Positions 7,349 to 16,516 of a stretch of 64,000 nucleotides of DNA are shown here, piece by piece (the first letter of the stretch is position 1; each line of letters starts with the position of its first letter). The position numbers were made by a program, and so were the translations under genes. Source of the DNA: Rhizobium sp. CIAT894 (GTDB lineage Bacteria > Pseudomonadota > Alphaproteobacteria > Rhizobiales > Rhizobiaceae); NCBI RefSeq assembly GCF_000172795.2, contig NZ_CP020952.1:186001-250000 (forward strand), given 5' to 3'. A model generated the notes under the pieces. The model did not search any database, was not told where the DNA came from, and was given only the letters and a program-made list of their open reading frames with translations.

Positions 7349-9633
7349 GCTGCTGTTCCATGGACACCGAAAGCGTGCTCGCCCTCAGCGCGACCTCGTC
7401 CAGCGCCGAGGAAGCCCGCCTTGCCAGCCACCCACTCGGCGCAGGGTTGCGCCAGCTCGATCTCAGCGTCCCCGACGTCCATTGCGGCGCCTGCATCTCG
7501 ACCATCGAAAGAGCGCTGTCGGCGCTTGCCTTCGTCCGGAAAGCGCGGGTCAATCTGACCGCGCGAAGGGTAAGCTGCGTCTATCAGGAAGAGCTCGATG
7601 AGCGCGCGACCGATCCGTCCGAAATCCTCGCGGCGATCAACGCCGTGGGATATCGCGCGCACCTGTTCACGCTCTCGGCCCCCGAAAGCGACAGGACCAG
7701 AAACCAGCTTCTCCTGGCGGTCGGCGTTTCCGGTTTCGCGGCCGCCAATATCATGCTGCTCTCGGTATCGGTCTGGTCGGGCGCCGATGCTGCGACACGC
7801 GACATGTTTCACTGGATCTCGGCGATGATTGCGGCGCCCGCGCTGGTCTATGCGGGGCGTTTCTTCTTCAATTCGGCTTGGAACGTGCTGAAGCGCGGAC
7901 GCACCAACATGGACGTTCCGATCTCGCTTGCCGTCACACTCTCCTATGCCGTCTCCTTGTGGGAGACGGCTCACCACGGCGAACATGCGTGGTTCGACGC
8001 TTCGGTTTCCTTGCTGTTCTTTCTGCTGATCGGCCGAACTCTCGATCATATCATGCGCGAAAAGGCGCGCGCGGCGATCAACGGGCTGGCGAGGCTCGCC
8101 CCGCGCGGGGCGCTACTGATGATGCCGGACGGATCGCGGCGATACATCGCGGTGGAAGAGATCGCTGTCGGCGACGAGATCTCGATCGCCGCGGGCGAGC
8201 GCATTCCTGTCGACGGCGTCGTCGTCAGCGGAGAAAGCGATGTGGACCTCTCCATCGTCACGGGCGAGAGCAGCCCGGTCGCGGTCGCAGCCGGCAGCGA
8301 GGTAAACTCGGGTGCGATGAACCTGACCGGCTCGCTGGTCTTCAAGGCGACGAGGATTGCCAGGAACTCGCTTCTCTCGGAGATCATCGGCCTGATGGAA
8401 GCTGCCGAAGGCGGAAGAGCGCGCTATCGCCGGATCGCCGATCGTGCGGCAGCACTCTATTCTCCGGCGGTGCATCTGTTGGCGCTCATTTCATTCCTCG
8501 CATGGGGCTTCCTCGGCGGAGACTGGAAACATGCCATGCTGGTTGCAGTCGCGGTGCTGATCATCACCTGCCCATGCGCACTGGGCCTTGCCGTGCCAGT
8601 GGTTCAGGTCGTTGCCGCGGGCGAGCTTTTCCGCAAAGGCATCATGGTCAAGGACGGTTCGGCGCTGGAACGGCTGGCCGAGGCGGATAGCGTCGCCTTC
8701 GACAAGACCGGCACCCTGACGATGGGCATGCCGCGCCTCGTCGGGATCGAGACGATCGAAGAGGGCAGTGCCGCCATCGCTCGCGGGTTGGCCGCGCATT
8801 CGCGCCATCCGCTTTCCCAGGCGCTGGTGCGGGACACCGAACTCGCCCATCTCCCGTCCTTCGACGGCGTCACGGAAATTCCAGGCGGCGGGCTGGAGGC
8901 TGAAAAGGGAAGGGATGTCTATCGGCTGGGCAATGCGACGTTCGCCAGCGGAACTGGCTTCGTGACTAGTGTCACTGACACTCCGTTTTCGGAAGTGGTC
9001 CTGTCGAAAAACGGGGTCGTTCTTGCCCGTTTCTTTTTCAACGACACGCTTCGCCCGGGTGCTGCCGAGACCATCGCCCAGCTCAATGCGGCCGGCCTTG
9101 AAACGGTGATGGTATCCGGCGACCGGCAGACCGTCGTCGACAATACCGCGCATGCTCTCGGCATCGACAGTGCCCTGGGCACCCTGACGCCGAAGCAGAA
9201 GGTCGAGGAATGCCAGAGATTGAGCGATCAAGGCCATCGCGTGCTCATGGTCGGCGACGGCATCAATGATGCTCCCGCACTTGCCGCCGCGCATGTCTCG
9301 ATGGCGCCCGCCACGGCGTCCGATATCGGCCGGCAGGCAGCCGACCTGGTCTTCTTCAACGACCGCCTCGACGCCGTTCCTGAAGCGATCGTAGTCGCGC
9401 GGCGGTCCGCCAGCCTCATCCGGCAGAACTTCGCGCTTGCCATCGGCTACAACGTCCTGGCGGTGCCCATCGCAATCGCCGGGCTGGCGACACCGCTCAT
9501 CGCTGCGGTGGCCATGTCGACATCGTCGATCATCGTCGTCACGAATGCGCTGCGCCTTAACGCATTCGCCAAACGTCCCGGCATCCCGACTGCGGAGCGG
9601 GCCGGCGGGCAAGCGGAGGTGAAAACCGCATGA
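7345..9633 (+). CDS. fixI: Copper-type P1B ATPase FixI/CcoI
   Basis: 762 residues. In order: an N-terminal HMA-like metal site (CGACIST, about residue 50), several membrane helices, actuator loop TGES, transmembrane metal motif CPCALGL (about 413), phosphorylation motif DKTGTLT, and hinge GDGINDAPAL. This is the full machinery of a Cu(I)-exporting P-type ATPase; CcoI proteins supply copper for the CuB centre of cbb3 oxidase rather than giving copper resistance. It overlaps fixH and fixS. Confidence 0.96.
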   Translation: MSCCSMDTESVLALSATSSSAEEARLASHPLGAGLRQLDLSVPDVHCGACISTIERALSALAFVRKARVNLTARRVSCVYQEELDERATDPSEILAAINAVGYRAHLFTLSAPESDRTRNQLLLAVGVSGFAAANIMLLSVSVWSGADAATRDMFHWISAMIAAPALVYAGRFFFNSAWNVLKRGRTNMDVPISLAVTLSYAVSLWETAHHGEHAWFDASVSLLFFLLIGRTLDHIMREKARAAINGLARLAPRGALLMMPDGSRRYIAVEEIAVGDEISIAAGERIPVDGVVVSGESDVDLSIVTGESSPVAVAAGSEVNSGAMNLTGSLVFKATRIARNSLLSEIIGLMEAAEGGRARYRRIADRAAALYSPAVHLLALISFLAWGFLGGDWKHAMLVAVAVLIITCPCALGLAVPVVQVVAAGELFRKGIMVKDGSALERLAEADSVAFDKTGTLTMGMPRLVGIETIEEGSAAIARGLAAHSRHPLSQALVRDTELAHLPSFDGVTEIPGGGLEAEKGRDVYRLGNATFASGTGFVTSVTDTPFSEVVLSKNGVVLARFFFNDTLRPGAAETIAQLNAAGLETVMVSGDRQTVVDNTAHALGIDSALGTLTPKQKVEECQRLSDQGHRVLMVGDGINDAPALAAAHVSMAPATASDIGRQAADLVFFNDRLDAVPEAIVVARRSASLIRQNFALAIGYNVLAVPIAIAGLATPLIAAVAMSTSSIIVVTNALRLNAFAKRPGIPTAERAGGQAEVKTA

Positions 9634-9788
9634 ACATGCTGATCTATCTCATACCGATCGCGCTTCTGATGGGAGGCATGGGGCTCCTGGCTTTCCTCTG
9701 GTCGCTGAAGAGCGGCCAGTACGACGATCTTGAGGGAGCCGCCTGGCGCATTCTCGGCGAAGACGAAGCCGACGGGAATAAACCTTGA
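9630..9788 (+). CDS. fixS: cbb3 oxidase maturation protein FixS
   Basis: 52-residue protein starting MNMLIYLIPIALLMG: one membrane helix followed by FLWSLKSGQYDDLEGAAWRI, the conserved FixS/CcoS segment. CcoS is needed for insertion of heme and copper into FixN. The start ATG overlaps the fixI stop (ATGA); the second ATG at 9636 is an alternative. It is the last gene of fixGHIS. Confidence 0.95.
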   Translation: MNMLIYLIPIALLMGGMGLLAFLWSLKSGQYDDLEGAAWRILGEDEADGNKP

Positions 9789-9820
9789 TCACACACAGGC
9801 CCAACACGAAAGGAAGATCG

Positions 9821-10486
9821 ATGCCTGCGAAAAATTCCGTGCTTTTGCAGTCTGACCTGTTCGACGGCCTGGACCAGGCGATCATGCAGCAACTCGCCGC
9901 CACGGCCGAGCTTCGCACCTTCGCTCCCGACGAGCGGATCGTCGCCGAAGGCCAGGAGGCGTCATTCGTCTATTGCGTCATCGGCGGGTTCGTGCGGCTT
10001 TCCAAATCGGAATCCGCCGGGCGCGAGGCAGATATCTACGTATGTGAGCCGGGCGACACCTTCGGCGAATATCTTCTCTCGGGCGGCGGCTCTTATGCCT
10101 ATAGCGCGTGGTCTGCCGATGGGGCCGAGGTCGCCTTGTTCGAACTTGCGGACTTGCGGGCACTTGCCGAACGGCACCCCATCATGCATCGAAACGTCAT
10201 GCGCATCATGGCTCGATATCTGCTCGGCGCAATGGATTGCATTGCGGGAGACCGGCTGCACACGGCCGCGCAACGCGTTGCGAATTACCTCATGAGCCGA
10301 TGCCCGGCGTCCGCCTCGCAGGTTACTTTCCGCCTTCCCTACCGAAAGAGGATTCTGGCCGGCAAACTGGGACTTGCCCCCGAGGCCCTCTCGCGGGCGT
10401 TCGCCGCGCTGGTTCCCGCAGGAGTCGAAATCAGGGGCAAGGTCGTTCTCGTCGACAGCGTCGATCAGCTTCGCAAGGCATGCTGA
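9821..10486 (+). CDS. Crp/Fnr-family transcriptional regulator next to fixGHIS
   Basis: 221 residues from the ATG at 9821, chosen for the AAAGGAAG site before it. A cyclic-nucleotide-like barrel (about 10-125) is followed by a winged helix with LAPEALSRAF, which keeps the E-x-x-S-R contacts for FNR-like boxes. The N-terminal Fe-S cysteine cluster of Fnr is lacking. It may tune the fix/ccmE/hemA group; from memory, R. etli has extra Fnr-type proteins (StoR) beside its oxidase genes that control cbb3 production, and this could be such a protein. It starts 32 bp after fixS, so may be co-transcribed. Confidence 0.8.
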   Translation: MPAKNSVLLQSDLFDGLDQAIMQQLAATAELRTFAPDERIVAEGQEASFVYCVIGGFVRLSKSESAGREADIYVCEPGDTFGEYLLSGGGSYAYSAWSADGAEVALFELADLRALAERHPIMHRNVMRIMARYLLGAMDCIAGDRLHTAAQRVANYLMSRCPASASQVTFRLPYRKRILAGKLGLAPEALSRAFAALVPAGVEIRGKVVLVDSVDQLRKAC

Positions 10487-10516
10487 CCTTCCCATGACAG
10501 CTACAGGAGATCCGAA

Positions 10517-10990
10517 ATGACGCGCAAGCAGAAGCGGTTGGCGGTGATAGCAGGCGGCATGGGCTTCATCGCCGCCGCCGTGCTGCTGGTTATGTTCGCC
10601 TTCAGCCAGTCGGTCGCCTATTTCTACATGCCGGCCGATCTCGCAAAGACGCCGGTGGCGCCGGACACCCGCATCCGGCTCGGCGGCCTGGTCGGCGAGG
10701 GCAGCGTCGTGCGCGGCACCGGCTCGACGGTGGAATTTGCCGTCACCGACGGCAGCGCCAATGCCGTGAAGGTTCAATATACCGGCATCCTCCCCGATCT
10801 CTTCCGCGAGGGGCAGGGGGTTGTCACCGAGGGCATGTTTACACCAGGCACGAATGTCTTCGTTGCCGATACCGTGCTTGCCAAGCATGACGAGACCTAC
10901 ATGCCGAAGGATGTCGCCGACCGGCTGAAGCAGCAGGGGCTGTGGAAGGAGGCTCAAGGGGAGGGGCAGGGAGCCCAAGCGACGCAATGA
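10517..10990 (+). CDS. ccmE: Cytochrome c-type biogenesis heme chaperone CcmE/CycJ
   Basis: 157 residues with an N-terminal signal-anchor (about 8-30), an OB-fold with RIRLGGLV and the GSVVRG segment, and the heme-attachment region [14 protein letters not shown] holding the covalent-heme His and the Tyr axial ligand. CcmE carries heme to apocytochromes c in the periplasm. Here it follows the oxidase genes alone; its usual partners ccmFH are not in the window, so it may be an extra copy that raises capacity for FixO and FixP. It has a good AGGAG ribosome site. Confidence 0.94.
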   Translation: MTRKQKRLAVIAGGMGFIAAAVLLVMFAFSQSVAYFYMPADLAKTPVAPDTRIRLGGLVGEGSVVRGTGSTVEFAVTDGSANAVKVQYTGILPDLFREGQGVVTEGMFTPGTNVFVADTVLAKHDETYMPKDVADRLKQQGLWKEAQGEGQGAQATQ

Positions 10991-11040
10991 GCGATGCCAT
11001 CCTATCGTGGACCGGATGTGTTGGCCGGCGATCAGGACGT

Positions 11041-11054
11041 TTGACGAAGATCAA
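11041..11054. promoter_or_regulatory. Variant anaerobox upstream of the CBS-BON gene
   Basis: TTGACGAAGATCAA differs from TTGAT-N4-ATCAA at one base (C for T in the left half). It lies 64 bp before the start at 11119. The same 14 bases occur again before hemA, which argues against chance. Confidence 0.65.
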
Positions 11055-11118
11055 AGCGGTGTATCCGGTCGGCCTTTAGCATATTCCCACAATAACCGCG
11101 ACCAGGGAGACGGCGACC

Positions 11119-11796
11119 ATGCAGGCAAGGGATATAATGACCACAAAGGTGGTTGCGATCAGCCCGGCGGTCAGCGTGCGCCATGCGGTTGCGATGATGC
11201 TGCAGAACCATGTCAGCGGTCTTCCGGTCGTCGACGATCGGGGACGCGTTTGCGGCATGGTCACGGAGGGCGATCTGCTTCTGCGCCGGGAAGTCCGGCT
11301 CACGCCCCGCCCTGCGCGGGCGCCGGAGCTCATCTCCGAGATCGATCTCGAACGTTACATCTGCAGCAACGGTTGGTGTGTCACCGATGTCATGTCCCAG
11401 GATGTGATCGTCGCGCGGCCGGACAGCGAAGTGTCCGATATCGCCGAAAGCCTGCAGGCACATCGTATCAAACGCTTGCCGATCGTCGAAGACGGACGTC
11501 TGGTCGGGATCGTCAGCCGGAGGGATATTCTGCGGGTCATCGCCGAAGCGCCGGCGACCGCCTTGCCGCGAGGGGACGAGGCGATCAGGCTGGCGGTGCG
11601 CACCAGGCTGAGATCTGACCTCGGCCTCACCTCTCAACGAGTGCAGGTCTCCGTCAGGAACGGGCAGGTGACTGTTGACGGCCAGGTGGAATCCGAGCTG
11701 AAGCGCAAGGCCATCAAGGTCCTGGTCGAAGGCTTGGGGGGAATTGCCGGCTATCGGGATCAATTGCACGTATCGGCTGCTCGCAGCCAGGATTAA
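11119..11796 (+). CDS. CBS-pair and BON domain protein
   Basis: 225 residues: two CBS domains (about 8-60 and 93-145, with HVSGLPVVDD and HRIKRLPIVEDGRL) and a C-terminal BON domain (about 153-220, with GQVTVDGQVESELKRKA). CBS pairs bind adenylates; BON domains are linked with membranes or envelope. Such proteins occur in low-oxygen and stress regulons, but the target is unknown. Its promoter region has an FNR-like box, so microaerobic induction is likely. It has a good GGGAG ribosome site. Confidence 0.85.
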   Translation: MQARDIMTTKVVAISPAVSVRHAVAMMLQNHVSGLPVVDDRGRVCGMVTEGDLLLRREVRLTPRPARAPELISEIDLERYICSNGWCVTDVMSQDVIVARPDSEVSDIAESLQAHRIKRLPIVEDGRLVGIVSRRDILRVIAEAPATALPRGDEAIRLAVRTRLRSDLGLTSQRVQVSVRNGQVTVDGQVESELKRKAIKVLVEGLGGIAGYRDQLHVSAARSQD

Positions 11797-11829
11797 GGCT
11801 TGGCCGCATTGGCGCGCCGTCATCCGGCT

Positions 11830-11950
11830 GGAGCAATTCCAGCAAAAGTGTGCAGCGCGGTTTTGCTAGGCATAGCGCGAAGCGCTTTTGCCAGGAAGTG
11901 CGTGAAACAAGAGATAGGGCATTTTCGTGATTCGAAGAAAAACGGAAATA
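11830..11950. repeat. RIME-like rhizobial intergenic repeat
   Basis: The segment begins GAGCAATTCCAGCAAAAGTG, continues with GCGGTTTT and AAGTGCGTGAAACAAGAGAT, and closes with an AAAAACGGAAAT tail. It resembles the mosaic RIME elements scattered between genes in Rhizobium and Sinorhizobium genomes (recognised from memory). It holds internal complementary parts (GCGCGAAGCGC) and no coding frame. Confidence 0.6.
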
Positions 11951-11967
11951 TTCTAACGTGACGAGGA

Positions 11968-11998
11968 GGCTTGCTCGATCTTCCAGATCGGGCAAGCC
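11968..11998. terminator. Strong hairpin between the CBS-BON gene and hemA
   Basis: A 14-bp stem, GGCTTGCTCGATCT against AGATCGGGCAAGCC with one G-T pair, and a 3-nt loop TCC. No run of T follows, so it could be a terminator without a U tract or an mRNA end-protecting structure. Confidence 0.5.
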
Positions 11999-12147
11999 AT
12001 CTGTCAACTTCCCTGCTTGACACGGAAACTCCCGACTCGCGCGCCGACCTTAGCCCGCCCGCCGGTTTCTTCTTTGATTGAAAGCAATGAAGTCGCGGTT
12101 CGATGGATCGCGGCGTGGAATGGGCGGTCGCGGCCTCCTTGCCGAAC

Positions 12148-12161
12148 TTGACGAAGATCAA
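12148..12161. promoter_or_regulatory. Variant anaerobox upstream of hemA
   Basis: TTGACGAAGATCAA, the exact 14-mer also found at 11041, lies 52 bp before the hemA start. It suggests FixK/Fnr-type control of ALA synthesis. Confidence 0.65.
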
Positions 12162-12213
12162 ATACGCGGACGCCGTCCGGATGTATCGCTTGGGCATGCA
12201 GAAGGAGCATATG

Positions 12214-13428
12214 ATGGATTTCGAAGCATTTTTCAAAAACGAACTGGGCGGGCTTCATGCCGAGGGCCGTTACCGCGTTTTTGCCGATCTCGAACGTCAC
12301 CGCGGCCATTTTCCCCGCGCGACGCGTCACACCGCCGATGGTGAGAAGGAAGTCACGGTCTGGTGCTCCAACGACTATCTCGGCATGGGCCAGAACCCGA
12401 AGGTGATCGAGGCGATGAAAGCCGCCATCGACCACTGTGGCGCGGGTGCGGGAGGCACCCGGAATATTTCTGGCACCAACCACTACCACGTCCTGCTCGA
12501 ACGTGAGCTTGCCGATCTGCACGGCAAGGAATCGGCATTGATCTTCACCTCGGGTTATGTCTCCAACTGGGCGGCTCTCGGCACGCTCGGCGCCAAAATT
12601 CCCGGCCTGATCATTTTCTCCGATGCGCTGAACCATGCCTCGATGATCGAGGGCATCCGCTACGCCAAGTGCGACAAGGTGATCTGGAAGCATAACGACG
12701 TCGCCGATCTCGAAGCCAAGCTCAAAGCCGCCGATCCGAAGGCGCCGAAGCTGATCGCCTTCGAGAGCGTCTATTCGATGGACGGCGACATCGCCCCGAT
12801 CAGGGAGATCTGCGATCTCGCCGACAAATACGGCGCGATGACCTATCTCGACGAAGTCCACGGCGTCGGCATGTACGGCCCGCGCGGCGGCGGCATTGCC
12901 GAGCGCGAAGGGCTGATGCACCGGCTGACGGTCATCGAAGGCACGCTCGGCAAGGCTTTCGGGGTGATGGGCGGTTATATCGCCGCTTCGACGGCCCTGT
13001 GCGATTTCATCCGCTCGTTCGCCTCCGGCTTCATCTTCACCACCGCGCTGCCGCCGGCGCTTGCCGCCGGTGCGGTGGCCTCGATCCAGCACCTGAAGGT
13101 CAGCCAGTTCGAGCGCGCCCGCCATCAGGATCGCGTCCGCAAACTCCGCGCGCTGCTCGATCAGAACGGCATTCCTCATATGCCCAATCCGAGCCATATC
13201 GTGCCGGTGCTGGTCGGCGATGCGGCCAAGTGCAAGTGGATCTCCGACCTCTTGCTCGACAATTGCGGCGTCTATGTCCAGCCGATCAACTATCCCACCG
13301 TGCCGAAGAAGACCGAGCGGCTGCGCATCACGCCGACGCCGCTGCATTCCGACGCAGATATCGCCCATCTCGTCGACGCCCTGCATTCGCTCTGGTCGCG
13401 CTGTGCGCTGGCAAGGATGGTGGCCTGA
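12214..13428 (+). CDS. hemA: 5-aminolevulinate synthase
   Basis: 404 residues from the ATG at 12214 (MDFEAFF, the usual rhizobial start; an adjacent ATG at 12211 is possible) behind AGAAGGAG. It is a PLP alpha-oxoamine synthase that condenses glycine and succinyl-CoA. Visible motifs: [42 protein letters not shown], and the PLP lysine in [13 protein letters not shown]. This step limits heme synthesis in alphaproteobacteria. Its position beside the oxidase genes and behind an FNR-like box suggests low-oxygen induction to supply heme for the cbb3 oxidase. Whether the genome has a second hemA cannot be seen. Confidence 0.96.
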   Translation: MDFEAFFKNELGGLHAEGRYRVFADLERHRGHFPRATRHTADGEKEVTVWCSNDYLGMGQNPKVIEAMKAAIDHCGAGAGGTRNISGTNHYHVLLERELADLHGKESALIFTSGYVSNWAALGTLGAKIPGLIIFSDALNHASMIEGIRYAKCDKVIWKHNDVADLEAKLKAADPKAPKLIAFESVYSMDGDIAPIREICDLADKYGAMTYLDEVHGVGMYGPRGGGIAEREGLMHRLTVIEGTLGKAFGVMGGYIAASTALCDFIRSFASGFIFTTALPPALAAGAVASIQHLKVSQFERARHQDRVRKLRALLDQNGIPHMPNPSHIVPVLVGDAAKCKWISDLLLDNCGVYVQPINYPTVPKKTERLRITPTPLHSDADIAHLVDALHSLWSRCALARMVA

Positions 13429-13551
13429 GAATACAGGGGCAAGATGCGGAACATGATCATGGCCGAAGCACAGGTGTGAAATCCGCCCGAAGCGTCGCAC
13501 TCGGTGTTTGCCCGCTCTTTCTATAGGTCACGACTTCGATGAAAAACGGGA

Positions 13552-13770
13552 CTACTCCACTTCCAGCAGAAGAGCTGTGGCGAGATAGCCCATGCCTATC
13601 GTGCTCGCGAAGAGATAGATGAACAAACCCTGGGCGATATAGTGCTGAACCTCCCCTGCCGCGGAGCCGAAGGGCAAAAAGCCGTTCCGCCAAACCACGA
13701 ACCCCACAACGCATCCAATTGCGAAGCCCGTGGCCAATCGAGTGAGCATGAAGCTGATCATGCGAGGCAT
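13552..13770 (-). CDS. Small membrane protein, unknown function
   Basis: 72 residues with two hydrophobic stretches (about 8-28 and 45-68) and a Gly-rich first helix (ATGFAIGCVVGFVVW). It starts behind TTGAGG. I do not recognise a family. The hydrophobic pattern is coherent, which makes a real gene more likely than a chance frame. It faces hemA and the LysE gene as a lone leftward unit. Confidence 0.55.
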   Translation of the reverse strand: MPRMISFMLTRLATGFAIGCVVGFVVWRNGFLPFGSAAGEVQHYIAQGLFIYLFASTIGMGYLATALLLEVE

Positions 13771-13897
13771 GGAGAAACCTCAAGTTTGACTCGATTAAAC
13801 GGCAGGCAACGGAGAATGTTCCAGCTGAAAATGATCTTTATCAACGACTCGTCAGACCGGCCGTGTCAGGAATGCAGGAACCGAAGGACTTATAACA

Positions 13898-14455
13898 GTG
13901 CATCTTCTTCCTTTTGCGGCGAGCGTTTTCACGCTTCTCATTTTGCCCGGACCAACCAATGCGATATTGGCGATCGCATCTCAGGGGCTGACCTCCAGGC
14001 GGGCGATCGTGCTTCTTGCAACGGTCGTCTTCGCCTATCTTGCGATTGTTCTTTCGGTCTCCGGTCTAGCCTCTCCCATTCTCCGTGATCATCCCGCGAT
14101 TTCGCAGGCCGTCAAACTTGCTTCGGCGACCTGGGTTTTCTACCTCGCGCTCCGGCTCTGGGGTGTCGGATCGAGCCCCGTCACGGTCGTAAGAATACGG
14201 CAGCTGGCCGTGACGACCCTGTTGAATCCCAAGGGGGTCATAATCGGGCTGACAATAATCCCTCCCGCGCAGCAGGCATCATCGATAGCCATTGTCGCCG
14301 TTCTCGCCTCCATGGTGTTTCTCGCCTCCGCCGTCTGGCTATCGATGGGCAGGATCGTTCTGGGAGGTGAAAAACAGATACCCTTGTTTGCCCGGCGATT
14401 TAGTTCCGCAACTCTCTTCATATTCTCCGCTGCGCTCACCGTCAGCGCATTTTGA
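13898..14455 (+). CDS. LysE/RhtB-family amino-acid exporter-like protein
   Basis: 185 residues with about five or six membrane helices and the family's N-terminal signature LILPGPTNAILAIASQG; NPKGVIIGLTIIP matches the middle conserved segment. Starts with GTG at 13898 behind GAAGGA. It is slightly shorter than the usual 200-210 residues. The family exports amino acids such as lysine, homoserine or threonine; the substrate here is unknown. Confidence 0.75.
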   Translation: MHLLPFAASVFTLLILPGPTNAILAIASQGLTSRRAIVLLATVVFAYLAIVLSVSGLASPILRDHPAISQAVKLASATWVFYLALRLWGVGSSPVTVVRIRQLAVTTLLNPKGVIIGLTIIPPAQQASSIAIVAVLASMVFLASAVWLSMGRIVLGGEKQIPLFARRFSSATLFIFSAALTVSAF

Positions 14456-14539
14456 GGGAGCGCCCGCATAGCCGCGTTATGGGAGCCGGGCATGCGGCTG
14501 TTGACGGCGACGATGGCTGCCAATGTCCGAGGCCCTCCT

Positions 14540-15778
14540 TTATGCCTCAGAGGTGAGCGTCCGAACGACATCCAAAAGAATGTTCGCACCTGCCACAAGA
14601 TCCTTATCTGATGTGAATTCCTTTGGATTGTGGCTGATGCCATTCCTGCTCGGCACGAAGATCATGGCCGCCGGCGCAATGCGGGCGATCATCTGCGCAT
14701 CGTGACCCGCTCCGGATGTCATACGCTTGTGCGCCAGCCCTCGGGCTGCGGCACAGCTCTCAATGGCCCTCACAATGCCCTCGTCGAACTCAACTGGTTT
14801 AAACCTAGCCATTCGCTCGACACCGATGGTGACCTGTTCTTCCCGGGAGAGCGTTTCCAGGAACACGGCTAAGGCTGCTTCCTCCTGCTTCAGCCGATCC
14901 TCATCGGGATCCCGGAGATCCACTGTGAACGTCGCGCGGGAAGGGATGACGTTGATAGCGTTCGGCTCGAATTCGATACATCCGACCGTGGCCACGGTTG
15001 GCGTGTTGGATGCTTTCGCACGGTCGCGCAGGAATGTGATCACGCGCGCGGCGGCATATCCCGCATCTCGCCGCATAGAGATCGGAGTGGTGCCGGCGTG
15101 GTTGGCATCACCTTCGACGGTCACCTTCTGCCAAGAGATCCCTTGCAGATTTTGGACGGCGCCCAAAGGAATGCCTTCCCGCTCGAGAACCGGACCCTGC
15201 TCAATATGAAGTTCGATATAGGCACGGGGCTTCAGGAAGCCCGGCTCGTTCTCACCCGCATAGCCGATCCGGGCCAGTTCCTCTCCGAGCACCGAGCCAT
15301 CGGTGCCAACGCTTGCCAAGGCCTCTTCGATGCCGAGGCCTCCGGCATAGACAAGTGAGCCCATCATGTCGGGAGCGTAGCGCACGCCTTCTTCGTTCGT
15401 GAATGCGGCCACAACGATTGGTCTCGACGGTTGAAAACCACCCTCTTTGAGGGTTGCAATAACTTCCAGGCCGGAGATGACGCCATAACAACCGTCGTAG
15501 ATGCCAGCGTTGATCACGGTATCGATGTGGGATCCGAGCATCAGTGGAGCGTCGTCGACAACGCCGTCTGGCCGCCAGATACCGAAGATGTTGCCGATGC
15601 GGTCGACTGCGACCTCGATACCAGCTTCCTTGAGCCATTCGACAAACTGATCGCGGCCCAATTTTTCAGTATCGGAAGCGGCAAGGCGAACGAGCCTGCC
15701 TTCCGCGTCGCGGCCAATCGCGCCAAGGCTGCGAAGGCAACGGAGCAGTCGCTCGTCATTGATGGAAAGGCTGTTCAT
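14540..15778 (-). CDS. M20 zinc hydrolase, N-carbamoyl-L-amino acid hydrolase/allantoate amidohydrolase type
   Basis: 412 residues. Metal ligands of the family are visible: LGSHIDTV, GIYDGCYG, FTNEEGVRY, ELHIEQGPVLE and a C-terminal GAGHDAQ. A dimerisation insert lies between about 215 and 330. These enzymes cleave N-carbamoyl amino acids, allantoate or ureido acids. It stands next to an Lrp regulator and the diaminopropionate lyase operon, so an N-substituted amino acid is a reasonable substrate class, but no specific one can be named. Confidence 0.85.
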   Translation of the reverse strand: MNSLSINDERLLRCLRSLGAIGRDAEGRLVRLAASDTEKLGRDQFVEWLKEAGIEVAVDRIGNIFGIWRPDGVVDDAPLMLGSHIDTVINAGIYDGCYGVISGLEVIATLKEGGFQPSRPIVVAAFTNEEGVRYAPDMMGSLVYAGGLGIEEALASVGTDGSVLGEELARIGYAGENEPGFLKPRAYIELHIEQGPVLEREGIPLGAVQNLQGISWQKVTVEGDANHAGTTPISMRRDAGYAAARVITFLRDRAKASNTPTVATVGCIEFEPNAINVIPSRATFTVDLRDPDEDRLKQEEAALAVFLETLSREEQVTIGVERMARFKPVEFDEGIVRAIESCAAARGLAHKRMTSGAGHDAQMIARIAPAAMIFVPSRNGISHNPKEFTSDKDLVAGANILLDVVRTLTSEA

Positions 15779-15916
15779 CGGCGCGTGGCTCCCCGCAAGA
15801 TTGCTAAAGTCGCGGCAAGATAGTCCGAAACGTCATCAATTTGGGCTGTTTATCGGGATCGTTTTGCAACTTTGTATCATTCAAGGCCTTCGAACGAATG
15901 AGACTTGCGAGGCGCG

Positions 15917-16417
15917 TCAACCCAAAGGAATCGACAGTCCGACTTTGACCCGGTCCATCGCAACGAACGTCCGGAAGTGCTTCACATTGTTGTTTTCGAA
16001 AAACAGGCGACGGGTGAGGGCTTCGTAGTCGCTCATGGATCTGACTGAAATCACCAGCATGAAGTCGGCTTCACCAGTGACATAGTAGCATTGCTGCACT
16101 TCGGGCGCGGCCACAAAGGAACGCTTTGCCATCTCATAGAGATCCGTCCGCTCGCTCTCCATGGCGACTTGAGCAAAGAGAATGATCGGCTGACCAACCT
16201 TTGCCGGATCGACGATGGCGACGTTCGCCTGAATAACGCCCGTTTCCTCTAAACGCTTGATCCGCCGCTGCACGGCTGGTGCCGAAAGATTGACCAGCTC
16301 GGCAATCTTGCGTTGGGACATTTTGTTGTCTTGCTGCAGCAGCCTCAGGATCGCCTTGTCGGTACGATCAAGCGTGATTTCATCGCTTGCTGAATTTTCG
16401 CTCATTTTGTCACCCAT
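15917..16417 (-). CDS. Lrp/AsnC-family regulator
   Basis: 166 residues: N-terminal winged helix (about 17-75, with MSQRKIAELVNLSAPAVQ) and a C-terminal ligand-binding RAM domain with YYVTGEADFMLVI. A second ATG at 16405 is preceded by GGTGA and may be the true start. It diverges from the diaminopropionate ammonia-lyase gene with a 99-bp gap, the classic layout for an Lrp-type activator that senses the amino-acid substrate of the neighbouring operon. Confidence 0.88.
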   Translation of the reverse strand: MGDKMSENSASDEITLDRTDKAILRLLQQDNKMSQRKIAELVNLSAPAVQRRIKRLEETGVIQANVAIVDPAKVGQPIILFAQVAMESERTDLYEMAKRSFVAAPEVQQCYYVTGEADFMLVISVRSMSDYEALTRRLFFENNNVKHFRTFVAMDRVKVGLSIPLG

Positions 16418-16516
16418 TTAGCAGTCAAACTTTCATCTGCGCGGCCGAATTTAAGCGCAAATTTGAAGCAGCTTGCAATATCCTTAATTAACGATTTTTA
16501 GCGGGTGGACGATGGG

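Noticed and set aside
9785..9820. TTG start and TTGATCACACACA as an FNR box before the second Crp gene
   Set aside because: Only the left half site is present, and the ATG at 9821 has a proper ribosome site.
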